From Archangium violaceum (GTDB taxonomy: Bacteria; Myxococcota; Myxococcia; Myxococcales; Myxococcaceae), in the NCBI RefSeq assembly GCF_016859125.1, contig NZ_CP069338.1:7255501-7319500 (forward strand): a DNA stretch of 64,000 nt, given 5' to 3'. A model generated the notes under the pieces. It was not told the DNA's origin, did no database searches, and worked only from the letters and a program-made list of their open reading frames with translations. Below are positions 44,475 through 54,806 of this stretch, in pieces; the first letter of the stretch is position 1, and the number at the start of each line of letters is the position of its first letter. The translations under genes were made by a program, and so were the position numbers.

Positions 44475-44960
44475 GTCTATGAGCAGCACCCCTTCTGCTT
44501 CAACGCGGGGACCTATGGGTACTCGAACGACTACGAGGTCCGTAAGTACGCGTATTGGGATGTGTTCGCGGGGCGTTTGGTCATACATATGGCCATCACT
44601 CGGTCTGGCACGGGAACCGCTTTCGCCAACCAGGCCGTCACGCTCAACCCCGCCACGGACGCCAACCGCGCGGCGATGATCCGCTCCTCCATCTGGAGCA
44701 CGTCGGCCGCGGTGCGGTTGCACTCCGTGCCCAACGGCTCCTACACGGTGTACCTCTACACCTGGGAAGACAATGACCTCCGCTCCTTCAAGAGCCGGCT
44801 GGAGGGCACCGATGTCGAGAGTGCCGCGGGCAACCTGCCGCTCGGCGGTTGGAAGAAGTACGGCCCCTATCCCGTGGCGGTCAGCGATGGCGCTCTGAAC
44901 GTGGACCTCGTCCGCGTGAACGGAGACGTTCACCTGATGGGGATGGCCGTCTTCAAGTAG
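44475..44960 (+). pseudogene. In-frame carbohydrate-binding-type module fragment after an amber stop
   Basis: Directly after the TAG of the GH43 gene the same frame continues for 161 codons to a stop at 44960. The first 29 codons have no start; GTG 44562 or ATG 44589 could begin a shorter protein. The C-terminal 120 residues (AITRSGTGTAFANQAVTLNP, then YLYTWEDNDLRSF and LPLGGWKKYGPYPVAVSDGA) look like the malectin-like beta domain often appended to myxobacterial glycosidases. There is no signal peptide and no ribosome site. It is either a remnant of another glycosidase or a module cut off by a nonsense mutation. Confidence 0.6.
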
Positions 44961-45507
44961 CGGGGGGCAGGGGAGGGACCGCTGGCGCCGGGTAGAGGTC
45001 CGGGTGCAGGAAGGGCATCAGCGCACAGGCCAGCGGGCCCTGCCACATCTCGGCGCGGGTGAAGAGGCCGTTGGTCAGGATGCCCACCGCCCCCAGCTTC
45101 TTCTTGCTCTCGTTGCGGCCGGTGACGTGGTCCATCACCGGGCCCAGCTCCTCGCCCGCCAGCACCCGGGCGACCACCGCGGGCGGCAGGGGGAAGCGAA
45201 CCCCCCAGGTGAGGTTCTCCCTGCCCCCGGCCTCCACCACCGCCACGCAGTTGATGAGGCTCCCGTCCGGGTCCACGCCTCCTTCGAGCCCCATCCCCAT
45301 CCGTGCGCCCTCGACGGCCGCCAGGGCAGCCCGGGCCCGGTTGCGCGCTCCCGTCGAGGTCTGGCCGGGGCCGATGGGCTGCTCGGGCACTCCGCTGGGC
45401 ACGTCGATGGGAACCACCGTGCACCCCGGGTAGGCGCGTTCGCAGATGGCTTTCACGGCCGTTGTCTTGGCCGGGTTCGTCGAGCCGACGGCGATCAGGA
45501 AGGACAT
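44953..45507 (-). CDS. yjjX: Inosine/xanthosine triphosphatase (YjjX/DUF84 family)
   Basis: 184 residues. It begins FLIAVGSTNPAKTTAVKAI, the family signature for binding non-canonical purine nucleotides, with GLEGGVDPDG and LGPVMDHVTGRNESKKKLG further on. Family members hydrolyse ITP and XTP to keep deaminated purines out of RNA and DNA. The C-terminus is proline-rich and short. Its 3' end overlaps the preceding module fragment by 8 bp in convergent orientation. It is followed upstream by the SDR gene on the same strand. Confidence 0.9.
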   Translation of the reverse strand: MSFLIAVGSTNPAKTTAVKAICERAYPGCTVVPIDVPSGVPEQPIGPGQTSTGARNRARAALAAVEGARMGMGLEGGVDPDGSLINCVAVVEAGGRENLTWGVRFPLPPAVVARVLAGEELGPVMDHVTGRNESKKKLGAVGILTNGLFTRAEMWQGPLACALMPFLHPDLYPAPAVPPLPPAT

Positions 45508-45552
45508 GTTGTGCTCCAGGTCATGGAAGACGGGGACGGATACGGGAGGCCG

Positions 45553-46572
45553 TCAACCGACGACGCCTCGGGGCTTGAGGGGGCGGTCCCTCGGGAGCAT
45601 TCCTTCCTCCTGGAACCAGCGCAGCGCCTCGCGGATACCCAGGCGCACCGGTCTCGGCTGATAGCCCAGCTCCCTCATCGCCTTCGCCGACGAGTGGTAT
45701 GCCGGCAATGGCAGCGCCCGCAGGAACGCCGTGTTCACGTGTTCGAAGAGGTCCGGTGACAGTCTCCCCACCACGTCCCCGAACCTCCCCACCGCCCTCA
45801 CCACCCCGTCCGGCAGCGGAATCCTCGGTGGCGCCACCCCCGCCTCCTCCGCGCAGATCGTCAGGAGCTCACGGAAGGTGAGGTTCTCTCCCCCCAGGAT
45901 GTAGCGCTCCCCCGGGCGGCCCTTCTCCATGATGAGTTGCAGCCCCCTCGCCACGTCCTGCGCGTTCACCACGTTGGTGCCGCCGCTCGGGTACACCGCC
46001 ACGATGCCCTTCGCCACGAGGAGCAGCAGCTGCCCCGTGGACGGCCGCACGTCGTACGGACCCAGCACGAAGCCCGGATTGCCCGCCAAGACCTCCAGGA
46101 TCGGCCCCGAGGCCTCCAGCGCCAGGCGCTCGGCTTCCCGCCCGGCGTCGTGGTAGGGGTTGCCTCCCGGGTCGTTGGAGAGCTCGTCCTCGGTCGCCGG
46201 CTCGGTCATCGTCCCGTGTCCGACCGCCGCCACGCTCGACACCACCACGACCCGCCGCACTCCTGCCCCGCGTGCCGCTTCCAGAACGTTTCGAGTCCCC
46301 TGGGCGTTGATGCGGGAGATGTCCTCCCGAGTAGAGGGATCGAACCGGACGGTGCCCGCCACGTGGTAGACCCGCTCCACCCCTTTCATCGCCCCTCGAA
46401 GCGACTCGGCGTCCAGGACATCGCCGAGCACCTCGTCGTAGCCCAGCCCGCGCAGTCCCCGGCGGTCGCTCCGCTCCCGGACGAGCAGCCGGGGGCGTTC
46501 CCCCCGCTGGCACAGCAGGTGGGCGAGGTTTGCCCCCACCAGTCCTGTTGCCCCCGTCAACAATGTCTTCAT
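45553..46572 (-). CDS. NAD-dependent epimerase/dehydratase-like SDR lacking the catalytic Lys
   Basis: 339 residues. The N-terminal loop TGATGLVGANLAHLL and VYHVAGTVRF mark an extended SDR of the dihydroflavonol reductase/HpnA type. A Ser is in VVVVSSVAAVG. At the catalytic position the sequence is NPYHDAGREAE: Tyr is kept but the Lys of YxxxK is Gly. Extended SDRs need this Lys, so catalysis may be lost or altered; a binding or atypical role is possible. It ends RDRPLKPRGVVG. It is divergent from pcnB by 46 bp. Confidence 0.88.
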   Translation of the reverse strand: MKTLLTGATGLVGANLAHLLCQRGERPRLLVRERSDRRGLRGLGYDEVLGDVLDAESLRGAMKGVERVYHVAGTVRFDPSTREDISRINAQGTRNVLEAARGAGVRRVVVVSSVAAVGHGTMTEPATEDELSNDPGGNPYHDAGREAERLALEASGPILEVLAGNPGFVLGPYDVRPSTGQLLLLVAKGIVAVYPSGGTNVVNAQDVARGLQLIMEKGRPGERYILGGENLTFRELLTICAEEAGVAPPRIPLPDGVVRAVGRFGDVVGRLSPDLFEHVNTAFLRALPLPAYHSSAKAMRELGYQPRPVRLGIREALRWFQEEGMLPRDRPLKPRGVVG

Positions 46573-46618
46573 CTGCTACTCCCTTCAGGGGAGGATGCGC
46601 TATAGGTCGTGCCCTTAG

Positions 46619-48364
46619 ATGCGCCCCCCACGGGGCGTCAACCGCGAGATGACGCGAGACTCCACCGAAACACCGCCAGCCGGTGAACCGACGCTCCAGC
46701 CTGCGCCCGATGACGCGCGCGAGGCTGAGATCCCCGAGGCCGGGTCCCTGGACCCCCTCGAGGCGCTGCCGGTTCCAGAGCCCGCGGAGGAGAACCCCAC
46801 CCCCATGTCCGCCTTCATGGAGACCCTCCCCGAGGAGACCCTCTCCGAGACCGAATACCTCTCCAACACCACCCCCTCCGGCGAGCCCGCGGAGATAGAC
46901 CCCGACAAGCTCGACCCGGACGCCCTCAAGGTCATCCACCGCCTCCACGCCCACGGCCACGAGGCCTACCTCGTGGGCGGCTGTGTGCGGGACCTGATGC
47001 TGGGCCGCACCCCCAAGGACTTCGACATCGCCACCAGCGCCCACCCGGGTGAGGTGCGCGCCATCTTCCGCAACTGCCGCCTCATCGGCCGGCGCTTCCG
47101 GCTCGCCCACATCTACTTCAAGGGTGGGAAGATCATCGAGGTCTCCACCTTCCGCGCCAATCCCACGGAGCTCGACGCCAGCAACGGCGCCGAGGCCGGG
47201 GCCGACACGGGCGCCGAGAATGGCGAGGAGGGGATCGAGGCGGAGGAGTCCCAGGATCTCCTCATCACGCACGACAACGTCTTCGGCACCGCCGAGCAGG
47301 ACGCCCGTCGCCGCGACTTCACCATGAACGGCCTGTTCTACGACGTCGCCGAGGGCCGGGTGATTGACTACGTGCGCGGCCGGCGCGACATCGACGAGCG
47401 CTACATCCGGACCATCGGCGACCCGGAGATCCGCATGCGTGAGGACCCCGTCCGAATCCTCCGCGCCGTGCGCTTCGCCTCCAAGCTGGGCCTGGACATC
47501 GAGTCGCGCACCTACGCCGCCATGGAGGGCGCCGTCGAGGACCTGCCCCGCTGTGCCCCCGCGCGTCTGCTGGAGGAGACCTTCCGCCTCATCCGCGGTG
47601 GCGTGGCCGCTCCCAGCCTGCGGCTGCTCGAAGCGCTGGATGCGCTCAAAATCCTCCTCCCGCCCGTGGCCGCGTACTTCAAGGAAAACGGCCGCCGCGG
47701 CCGTGAGACCTTCTACGCGTACGTCGAGGCGCTCGACAGGCGCGTCTCCTCGGGCGAGCAGTTGGATGACGCCATCCTGCTCGCGGCGCTGCTCGTCCCC
47801 ATCGCCCAGGCCGGCCCCATCGTGGAGAGCCAGGACCCCGCGGTCCGCCCCTCCGTGGCCCAGGGCATCGAGGATCTGCTCTCCGAGTTCGTCCAGACCG
47901 CCCGGCTGCCCCGCCGCATCGCCGAGCGCTGCCGGCTGCTGCTCATCGCCCAGCGGACCCTCTCCGGCGAGCGCCGCCGCCGCACCGGGGCGTTCCGCCG
48001 CCACCCGCTCTTCAACGACGCGCTCATCGTCTTCGAGATCTCCGTCGAGGCCACCGGCCAGCACCGTGAGGCGCTCGAGGCGTGGAAGCGTGGCGAGGTG
48101 CCTTCCCCCAAGCCCGAGGGGGGAACGACCGAGGGTGGCGAGGCTCCGCGCAAGCGGCGTCGGCGTCGGCGTCGGAGTGGGCGCAACAAGACCGGGGCGG
48201 GGGAGGGCGCATCCACCGCCTCGGCCTCGGGTAGCGCGGAGTCCTCGGGGAGTGAATCCGCGGACACGGGTGACTCGGACGATGCTGGGGACGCCGGTGA
48301 GACGGGTGATGATTTCGAGTCCGGCGGGGATTCCGACAGCGACTCCGAGTCCGACGAGGGCTGA
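46619..48364 (+). CDS. pcnB: Poly(A) polymerase / tRNA nucleotidyltransferase-type PcnB
   Basis: 581 residues (ATG 46649 is an alternative start). A disordered N-terminus of about 95 residues precedes the class II nucleotidyltransferase head: AYLVGGCVRDLMLGRTPKDF with the DFDIAT acidic pair, RRRDFTMNGLFYD and EDPVRILRAVRFASKLG. An acidic insert (about 185-210) interrupts the head. The tail has an Arg-rich RNA-binding stretch (PRKRRRRRRRSGRNK) and then a 60-residue Ser/Asp/Glu/Gly low-complexity end. It adds A residues to RNA 3' ends to promote decay, or repairs tRNA CCA ends. The long tails exceed the usual 450 residues. Confidence 0.92.
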   Translation: MRPPRGVNREMTRDSTETPPAGEPTLQPAPDDAREAEIPEAGSLDPLEALPVPEPAEENPTPMSAFMETLPEETLSETEYLSNTTPSGEPAEIDPDKLDPDALKVIHRLHAHGHEAYLVGGCVRDLMLGRTPKDFDIATSAHPGEVRAIFRNCRLIGRRFRLAHIYFKGGKIIEVSTFRANPTELDASNGAEAGADTGAENGEEGIEAEESQDLLITHDNVFGTAEQDARRRDFTMNGLFYDVAEGRVIDYVRGRRDIDERYIRTIGDPEIRMREDPVRILRAVRFASKLGLDIESRTYAAMEGAVEDLPRCAPARLLEETFRLIRGGVAAPSLRLLEALDALKILLPPVAAYFKENGRRGRETFYAYVEALDRRVSSGEQLDDAILLAALLVPIAQAGPIVESQDPAVRPSVAQGIEDLLSEFVQTARLPRRIAERCRLLLIAQRTLSGERRRRTGAFRRHPLFNDALIVFEISVEATGQHREALEAWKRGEVPSPKPEGGTTEGGEAPRKRRRRRRRSGRNKTGAGEGASTASASGSAESSGSESADTGDSDDAGDAGETGDDFESGGDSDSDSESDEG

Positions 48365-48373
48365 GCTCGTGTT

Positions 48374-48394
48374 CCCTCTCCCTCTGGGAGAGGG
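48374..48394. terminator. Terminator-like hairpin after pcnB
   Basis: CCCTCTCCC (48374-48382), TCT, GGGAGAGGG (48386-48394): a perfect 9-bp stem in the gap between the convergent pcnB and dinB. The same motif type is a common intergenic repeat in high-GC bacteria. Confidence 0.65.
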
Positions 48395-48432
48395 GAAATG
48401 GCCGTGGTTGTCAGCACATGTTTCCAGGGGGC

Positions 48433-49677
48433 TCAGTTGGGACGCTTGGGCTTCTTGGGCCGCTCCGGGTCGGGAGCCGACTCGGGGCTCCCCGCGATGT
48501 CCGCCGTCGTGACCGCCTTCGACCCGAAGCGCTCCGCGATCCGATCCAACGCCGCGTTCAGCTTGTCGCTCCGCTTCGGTTTCTCCGGCTCCGTGAACAA
48601 CCCGAGCTGCCGCGGCTCGCCCCCCTCCAAGCCCAACTCCTGCATCGAGACCCCGGTCAGCCGCACCGGCTTGTCCTCGTGGGCCTTCTCCAGGAGCTCC
48701 TTCGCCACCCGGTAGAGCGTCTGTCCGTCATCCGTCGGAGAGGGCAGGGTGGTCCTCCGGGTGATGAGCGTGAAGTCCGCGAACTTCAGCTTGAGCTGCA
48801 CCACCCGTCCCTTCACTCCCGCGCGCCTCAGTCGGCGGGCCACCCGCAGCGCTTGCGAGTGCACGTGCGGGCTCAGGGCGTCCATCCCCGTCAGGTCCTC
48901 GTCGAACGTGTCCTCGGCCCCCACGCTCTTCGCCTCGCGGTCCGGCACCACCTCCCGGGGGTCGATGCCCTGGGCCAGCTCCCACAAGTGACGCCCGCTC
49001 GAGCCCCACCGCACCTCCATCCACGCCACGTCCCGCCGGGCCACGTCGCCGATCGTCTCCAGCCCCGCGCGTTTCAGCGCCTCCTCCGTCTTCGGCCCCA
49101 CCCCCCACAACCGCCCCACCGGGAGTCCCGCGAGGAACGCCACCGTCTCCTCCGCCCGCACCTCCCGCTGACCGTTCGGCTTCGCCACGTCCGAGGCGAT
49201 CTTCGCCACGAATTTCACCGCGGCGATGCCCGCCGATGAGGGCAGGCCCGTCTCCGAGGCGATCTCCTTGCGGATCCGCCTGGCCATGTCCGCCGGCGTT
49301 CCGAAGAGGCCCACCGACGCCGTCACGTCCAGGAAGGCCTCGTCCAGCGACAGGGGCTCCACCAGCGGCGTGTAGCGCTCGAAGATGGAGAACACCTGCT
49401 CGCTCGCCTCGCTGTACGCGCTGAAACGGGGCTTCACCACCACGGCGTGCGGCGCCTGCTTCATCGCCCGCGCCATGGGCATCGCGCTGCGCACGCCGTA
49501 CTTGCGCACCTCGTACGAGGCGGCCACCACCACGCCGCGCCGTGCGTCCCCGCCAACAATCAGGGGTTTGCCGCGCAGCTCCGGGTTGTCCCGCTGCTCC
49601 ACCGACGCATAGAAGGCGTCCATGTCCACGTGGATGATGGCCCGCATCGGATTCACTGTATTGGACCCCTCTGACAT
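48433..49677 (-). CDS. dinB: DNA polymerase IV (Y family)
   Basis: 414 residues. Palm motifs are intact: [15 protein letters not shown], the steric region [14 protein letters not shown], and [10 protein letters not shown] with the catalytic acidic pair. The helix-hairpin-helix [20 protein letters not shown] and a little-finger domain ([20 protein letters not shown]) follow. The tail has a QLGLF sequence fitting the beta-clamp motif and a Lys/Pro-rich end. It is a translesion polymerase. The start is ATG 49677 with GGAG close upstream; ATG 49647 is an alternative. It is divergent from yjbQ with only 9 bp between. I see no clear LexA site. Confidence 0.94.
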   Translation of the reverse strand: MSEGSNTVNPMRAIIHVDMDAFYASVEQRDNPELRGKPLIVGGDARRGVVVAASYEVRKYGVRSAMPMARAMKQAPHAVVVKPRFSAYSEASEQVFSIFERYTPLVEPLSLDEAFLDVTASVGLFGTPADMARRIRKEIASETGLPSSAGIAAVKFVAKIASDVAKPNGQREVRAEETVAFLAGLPVGRLWGVGPKTEEALKRAGLETIGDVARRDVAWMEVRWGSSGRHLWELAQGIDPREVVPDREAKSVGAEDTFDEDLTGMDALSPHVHSQALRVARRLRRAGVKGRVVQLKLKFADFTLITRRTTLPSPTDDGQTLYRVAKELLEKAHEDKPVRLTGVSMQELGLEGGEPRQLGLFTEPEKPKRSDKLNAALDRIAERFGSKAVTTADIAGSPESAPDPERPKKPKRPN

Positions 49678-49686
49678 TCACTCCGC

Positions 49687-50100
49687 ATGAAGACCCTGAC
49701 TGAATACCTCACCTTCCAGACCCGGGAACGCCGCGAGCTCGTACGTATCACCGATACCGTCGCCGAGCTTGTCCGCAAGAGCGGCATCCAGGAGGGCATG
49801 GTGCTCGTCTCCGCCATGCACATCACCGCCGGTGTCTTCGTCAATGACGATGAGTCCGGTCTCCACGAGGACATCTGGGAGTGGTTGCAGGAACTCGCCC
49901 CCCAGGGACCCGACTACCGCCACCACCGCACCGGCGAGGACAACGGCGACGCCCACCTCAAGTCCCTGCTCGTCCACCACCAGGTGATCCTCCCCGTCAC
50001 CGCCGGCAAGTTGGACCTCGGGCCCTGGCAGCAGGTGTTCTACGCCGAGTTCGACGGGCAGCGCCGCAAGCGCGTGGTCGTCAAGGTGATGGGCGAATAG
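49687..50100 (+). CDS. yjbQ: YjbQ-family protein (UPF0047)
   Basis: 137 residues, full family length. Conserved residues include [39 protein letters not shown] with its His/Asp/Asn metal-site-like set, and [20 protein letters not shown]. Members form trimers and have weak thiamine-phosphate synthase activity; the true role is unsettled. No thiamine gene is nearby. It is divergent from dinB. Confidence 0.92.
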   Translation: MKTLTEYLTFQTRERRELVRITDTVAELVRKSGIQEGMVLVSAMHITAGVFVNDDESGLHEDIWEWLQELAPQGPDYRHHRTGEDNGDAHLKSLLVHHQVILPVTAGKLDLGPWQQVFYAEFDGQRRKRVVVKVMGE

Positions 50101-50320
50101 GCGGTGCGAGGGGGGCGCTCCATTGTCACGATTCTCCCAGGTCCAGATTTTGAGAATGGACTGTCGTGAGCAATCCACCTTCGCGGGAAAATGTTGGGAT
50201 CGGAAAATGTCTTGCTTTCGGGGCTCATCGGTAGCGGCTGCTGGGAGTCTGGAGACGAGCAGGCGCCGGAGGTGCAGCCCTCGATCGAGCAAGCAGCCAT
50301 CGATGAGAGGAGAACAGCGA

Positions 50321-51601
50321 TTGAGCAGGTGGCCTCTGGTAACCGTGGTACTTCTGGTCCCATTGCTCGGCTGCCGGAGTACGGCCGGGGGCGGTTTCGA
50401 GCCCACTGTCCTGGATCCAGCCCCCGCGCCGGGGCGCACCGGTGAGGGGCCGTGGCTGCTGCGGGTGCGGCAGTCGGAATTGTGGGTGAGCACCCCGTCA
50501 GGCGACACACGCTATGCGTTGACACGAAGGGGACGCGTCGCCGCGTCCTCCGGACATGGAGGTTGGTTGGCCTGGGAGGGGGTCGCCATCTCTCCCGATG
50601 GGCGCCAGGTGGCCTATATCGAGCAAGCCGAGCCAATGGGACGAGGAGAAATCACCTGGGGGGATCTCCTCTGGGTTGTGAACGCGGACGGGTCGGACCG
50701 GCGATTGTTGGTGGATCTCCGCAAGAGGGGACGCCCGGAGGAGAGAGCCTTCGCTGGGCCGCTCCTGTGGTCCTCCGACGGAAGCCGGGTGGCATATGTG
50801 ATGAGGTCCTTCCCGGAGAAACCCGGACCTGGACGTCGCCATTGTCCGCTCGACAGGATCCATGCCGTCGAGGTTTCGACTGGCGAGAACGTGCCCCTGT
50901 TTGACAGTCCAAGACTCGGCTTTCTTCAGTTTCATGGCTGGTCCGTCGAGCGGGGGGAGGTCTCCTTCTCCCTCGAATGCGAGGCCCCATCCGATGCGCC
51001 GTGGGAGGCCAGACGCTTCTTCATCCAGCGGCTCGGGAACGGAGCAAGCATGGCGACCGCGCGAGGCTCTGTGTCACCCGATGGGGGGTACAGGCTCCTC
51101 CTGCCGTCGAAGCCGCGTGAGGAATTGCAGGAGCCGCCACTGCTGAATGAAAGGGAGGTGGATGCTCCCACGAATTTCCGCTCGTCCCTCGCACGCCATG
51201 TGGTCTGGATGCATGAACAGCCGGTGGCCTACCTCACAACCTTCACCGGGTACTCCGGCGGCTCGAGCTCCATCCCGTGCGTCGTGCCCGATTCCCAGCC
51301 CCCCTCGCTCTACCGCCTGGATGCACGCGAGGAGCCTCCCCAGGTACGCAGGCGCACGGGTCTCATGGGGCTGATGGTGCTCGCCTTCTCCCCCGATGAT
51401 GCGTACGTGCTGGCGGCGGCGTTCCAGCGAACCCCGGGAGGGCGATTCCGCTGCGAGTGGGATGCACTGCTCGTGGTCGAGCGCACCCGATTCGAGGAGG
51501 CCCCTTCCCTGGATGCGCTCGTCGCCGCCAGCATCCGGCTCGACGTCCCCCCGATTGAGATCGGCGAGCGATTGTCCGGCTACGTGGGTTGGCTGCGCTG
51601 A
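50321..51601 (+). CDS. Lipoprotein with TolB/WD40-like propeller repeats
   Basis: About 426 residues if it starts at TTG 50321, which has GAGGAG 8 bases upstream; ATG 50303 is a weaker alternative. The signal ends VPLLGC (lipobox). Repeated segments of the PD40/TolB type follow: GVAISPDGRQVAYIE, LLWVVNADGSDRRLL, LLWSSDGSRVAYVM and LAFSPDDAYVLAAAF. They predict a periplasmic beta-propeller. No enzymatic residues are recognised. The gap 50101-50320 holds no other gene. Partner unknown. Confidence 0.8.
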   Translation: MSRWPLVTVVLLVPLLGCRSTAGGGFEPTVLDPAPAPGRTGEGPWLLRVRQSELWVSTPSGDTRYALTRRGRVAASSGHGGWLAWEGVAISPDGRQVAYIEQAEPMGRGEITWGDLLWVVNADGSDRRLLVDLRKRGRPEERAFAGPLLWSSDGSRVAYVMRSFPEKPGPGRRHCPLDRIHAVEVSTGENVPLFDSPRLGFLQFHGWSVERGEVSFSLECEAPSDAPWEARRFFIQRLGNGASMATARGSVSPDGGYRLLLPSKPREELQEPPLLNEREVDAPTNFRSSLARHVVWMHEQPVAYLTTFTGYSGGSSSIPCVVPDSQPPSLYRLDAREEPPQVRRRTGLMGLMVLAFSPDDAYVLAAAFQRTPGGRFRCEWDALLVVERTRFEEAPSLDALVAASIRLDVPPIEIGERLSGYVGWLR

Positions 51602-51602
51602 C

Positions 51603-52553
51603 TCAGGGGCGAGTCGGGAGCGGGAGGGCGTGGTGCTCGAGCACGGCGAGCAGCTCGGAGGGGAGGGGGCTCTCCACCCGCACCTGCTTCTTCGTCACCG
51701 GGTGGGTGATTCCCAGTGCCTTCGCGTGCAGGAAGAAGCGGCTCAATCCCGGCTCCTCGCGTCCTCCGTACAGCGTGTCCCCCACGATGGGCGCTCCCAC
51801 CGCCGCCAGGTGCGCGCGGACCTGGTGCAGCACCCCCGTGGAGATGCGTACCTCCACCAGGCTGTACTCTCCCGCGCGCTCCAGCACCCGGAACTCCGAG
51901 TGCGCATCCCTCGCGCCCTCGCCTCCGTCCAGCGCCGGCTCCACCCGGTCCGGGTGTCTCGGGTGGTGCCGCAGCGGCAGGTCGATCTCCCCGTCGTCCG
52001 CCAGCGGCCCCGTCACCAGGGCCCAGTAGCGCTTGTCCACCTCGCGTCCGCCGAACGCCTCGCGCACCGCCGTCCACGCCTCTCGCGTGCGCGCCGCCAC
52101 CATCACCCCGGACGTCTCGATGTCCAGCCGGTGGCACAGCCCGCCCTCGCGCTCGTCCTCCGAGGCTCGAGCGCACTCGGGGTAGCGCGCCACCAGCGCG
52201 TTGGCCACCGTGCCCGTCTCTCCCGGCTGCAGGGGGTGCGACGGCCTGCCCGCGGGCTTGTCCACGAAGACCAGCACCTCGTCCGAGTGCAGCACCGACA
52301 GCGGGGCCTCCGGATCCGGCACCACCTCGCGCCGCTCCTCCGGCACCACCACGGTGATGCGCTGGCCCACGGCCACCAGCAGCCCCTTCTTCGCCGCACG
52401 GCCGTCCACCTTCACCGCGCCCGAATCGAACAGCCGCTTCAGCTTCGCTCGCGACAGCCCCAGCGCCTCTCCAATGAAGAGGTCCACCCGCTGTCCCGCC
52501 TTCCCCGCCTCCACCACCAGCGTGTGCGTCGTTCCGGTTGCGTTCTCGTTCAC
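51603..52553 (-). CDS. RluA-family RNA pseudouridine synthase
   Basis: 316 residues. An S4 RNA-binding domain (about 15-75, [19 protein letters not shown]) and the pseudouridine synthase domain with catalytic Asp in [16 protein letters not shown], then [18 protein letters not shown]. It isomerises uridine in rRNA or tRNA (RluC/RluD type). The start is GTG 52553, whose GTGA overlaps the stop of the upstream kinase, so translation is coupled. Pairing of an RNA-modification enzyme with a Ser/Thr kinase is unusual. Confidence 0.92.
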   Translation of the reverse strand: MNENATGTTHTLVVEAGKAGQRVDLFIGEALGLSRAKLKRLFDSGAVKVDGRAAKKGLLVAVGQRITVVVPEERREVVPDPEAPLSVLHSDEVLVFVDKPAGRPSHPLQPGETGTVANALVARYPECARASEDEREGGLCHRLDIETSGVMVAARTREAWTAVREAFGGREVDKRYWALVTGPLADDGEIDLPLRHHPRHPDRVEPALDGGEGARDAHSEFRVLERAGEYSLVEVRISTGVLHQVRAHLAAVGAPIVGDTLYGGREEPGLSRFFLHAKALGITHPVTKKQVRVESPLPSELLAVLEHHALPLPTRP

Positions 52554-53734
52554 TCGGAGAGTGCCTCGTACACTTCCTCCGCCGTCTGGAACCGGTCGTC
52601 CGGCTCCTTCCGGATGAGGCGATGGGCCACCCGGGCCAGCTGTGGATCTCCGTTCTGGTTGATGGCCAACACTGGTGGGGGCTCGGTTTCCAGCACCTTG
52701 TGCCACAAGTCGACCGGCGACTTCGCGTCAAAAGGCGGCCGGCCCGTCATCAGCTCGTAGAGGATGACTCCCAGGCTGTAGAGGTCCGATCTCCCGTCCA
52801 GCGGCTCGCCGAGGATCTGCTCCGGCGACATGTAGCGGAACGTCCCCACCATGCGCCCGTCCAGCGTCATCCCCGCGTCGTCCGCCAGGAACTTCGCCAG
52901 TCCGAAGTCCATCAGCCGGACCTGACGATCCTCGTCCACCATGATGTTGGACGGCTTCAGGTCCCGGTGCACCAGCCCGTGCGCGTGGATGTACGCCAGC
53001 GCCTCGCAGATCTGCAGCAGCGCGTCCTTCAGCCGGCCCACCCGCTCCGGCCGGTTCAGCTCCTCCAGCCGCGCCGCCGTCTCCCGCTTCACCGGCTCCG
53101 CCCCCGGCCCCGCCACGTCGTAGGGCAGCTCGAAGTCCAGGGGATCCAGCTCGTCCGAGTCCGAGCCCAGCCACGGCTCCATCTGCACGGGCAGCCGCGC
53201 CGCCGAGCCCGAGCTGCCGAAGCGCATCGCCGCCATGTCCTCGCTCGGCGCTTCCTCGGCGAAGGCCGACAGATCGAACAGCCCGCCGCCCGCCTCGCCC
53301 GATGCCGCCTCCCGGCTCGCCGGGCCCTCCGCCGAGGCCGACGCCGCCGCTCCGGAGCGGGAGAACGTCCCCGAGGTCGACGCCGAGGCGGATCTCGAGG
53401 CCGAGCTCGCCTGGGACAGCAGCTCCTCGCCCCGCAGCGACAGGTACTCGCGCAGCGTCAGGCCCTCGATGAGCTCCATCACCAGGTACGGGGAGCTCTG
53501 GAACACCCCGGTGTCGTAGACCTTCACCACGTTGGGGTGGGAGAGGTCCGCCAGGGTCTCGAACTCGCGCACCAGCCGCTTCGCCGCCCGTGAGTCCATC
53601 GCCGGGCCGCCCGACAGCAGCTTCAGCGCCACCGCCTCGTTGCTCCTGCCATCCAGGGCCCGGTAGACGGTCCCGATGCCTCCACTTCCAAGCGTCTCGA
53701 GAACGCGATAGGGACCGATGAGGTTGGGACGCAT
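52550..53734 (-). CDS. Ser/Thr protein kinase with a long insert inside the kinase domain
   Basis: 394 residues. N-lobe: [18 protein letters not shown], Lys in AVALKLL, hinge [16 protein letters not shown]. About 110 residues rich in Ser, Ala, Glu and Gly (about 105-215, [20 protein letters not shown] onward) separate the hinge from helix E. The C-lobe then resumes: [39 protein letters not shown] and [13 protein letters not shown]. All catalytic residues are present. There is no membrane helix. The insert offers many possible phosphorylation sites. It is coupled (GTGA) to the RluA-family gene. Confidence 0.94.
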   Translation of the reverse strand: MRPNLIGPYRVLETLGSGGIGTVYRALDGRSNEAVALKLLSGGPAMDSRAAKRLVREFETLADLSHPNVVKVYDTGVFQSSPYLVMELIEGLTLREYLSLRGEELLSQASSASRSASASTSGTFSRSGAAASASAEGPASREAASGEAGGGLFDLSAFAEEAPSEDMAAMRFGSSGSAARLPVQMEPWLGSDSDELDPLDFELPYDVAGPGAEPVKRETAARLEELNRPERVGRLKDALLQICEALAYIHAHGLVHRDLKPSNIMVDEDRQVRLMDFGLAKFLADDAGMTLDGRMVGTFRYMSPEQILGEPLDGRSDLYSLGVILYELMTGRPPFDAKSPVDLWHKVLETEPPPVLAINQNGDPQLARVAHRLIRKEPDDRFQTAEEVYEALSE

Positions 53735-54008
53735 CGAGTTGGAGATCCTAGATACCCTGTTGCGTCGGGGTCAAACGGACGCCCGGCACACCCGGGTGTC
53801 GGATGGTGGTCACGACGCATTCCAGCTCCTCATGGGGCCGGGTAGCAAGAATGGGGTAGGTCTGGGACTCACTGGGATTGCCAGGAGGGAGGCAAGCACC
53901 CGGGGCCGCCGTTCCCACCGCCGCGACGACCACTCGGGTCGTTGGAACGACCACTCCTGTACACGCCCGTGGACGTAGCCCGGTGGTGCCTCTATCTTGC
54001 GCAGCCTC

Positions 54009-54802
<794 letters not shown>

Positions 54803-54806
<4 letters not shown>

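Noticed and set aside
45869-48064. Long minus-strand frame opposite pcnB
   Set aside because: No recognisable domain; both the pcnB and SDR genes that it crosses are complete in their own frames.
48374-48394. Mobile repeat element
   Set aside because: Only a 9-bp hairpin after pcnB; it is explained as a terminator, although similar sequences recur in high-GC genomes.
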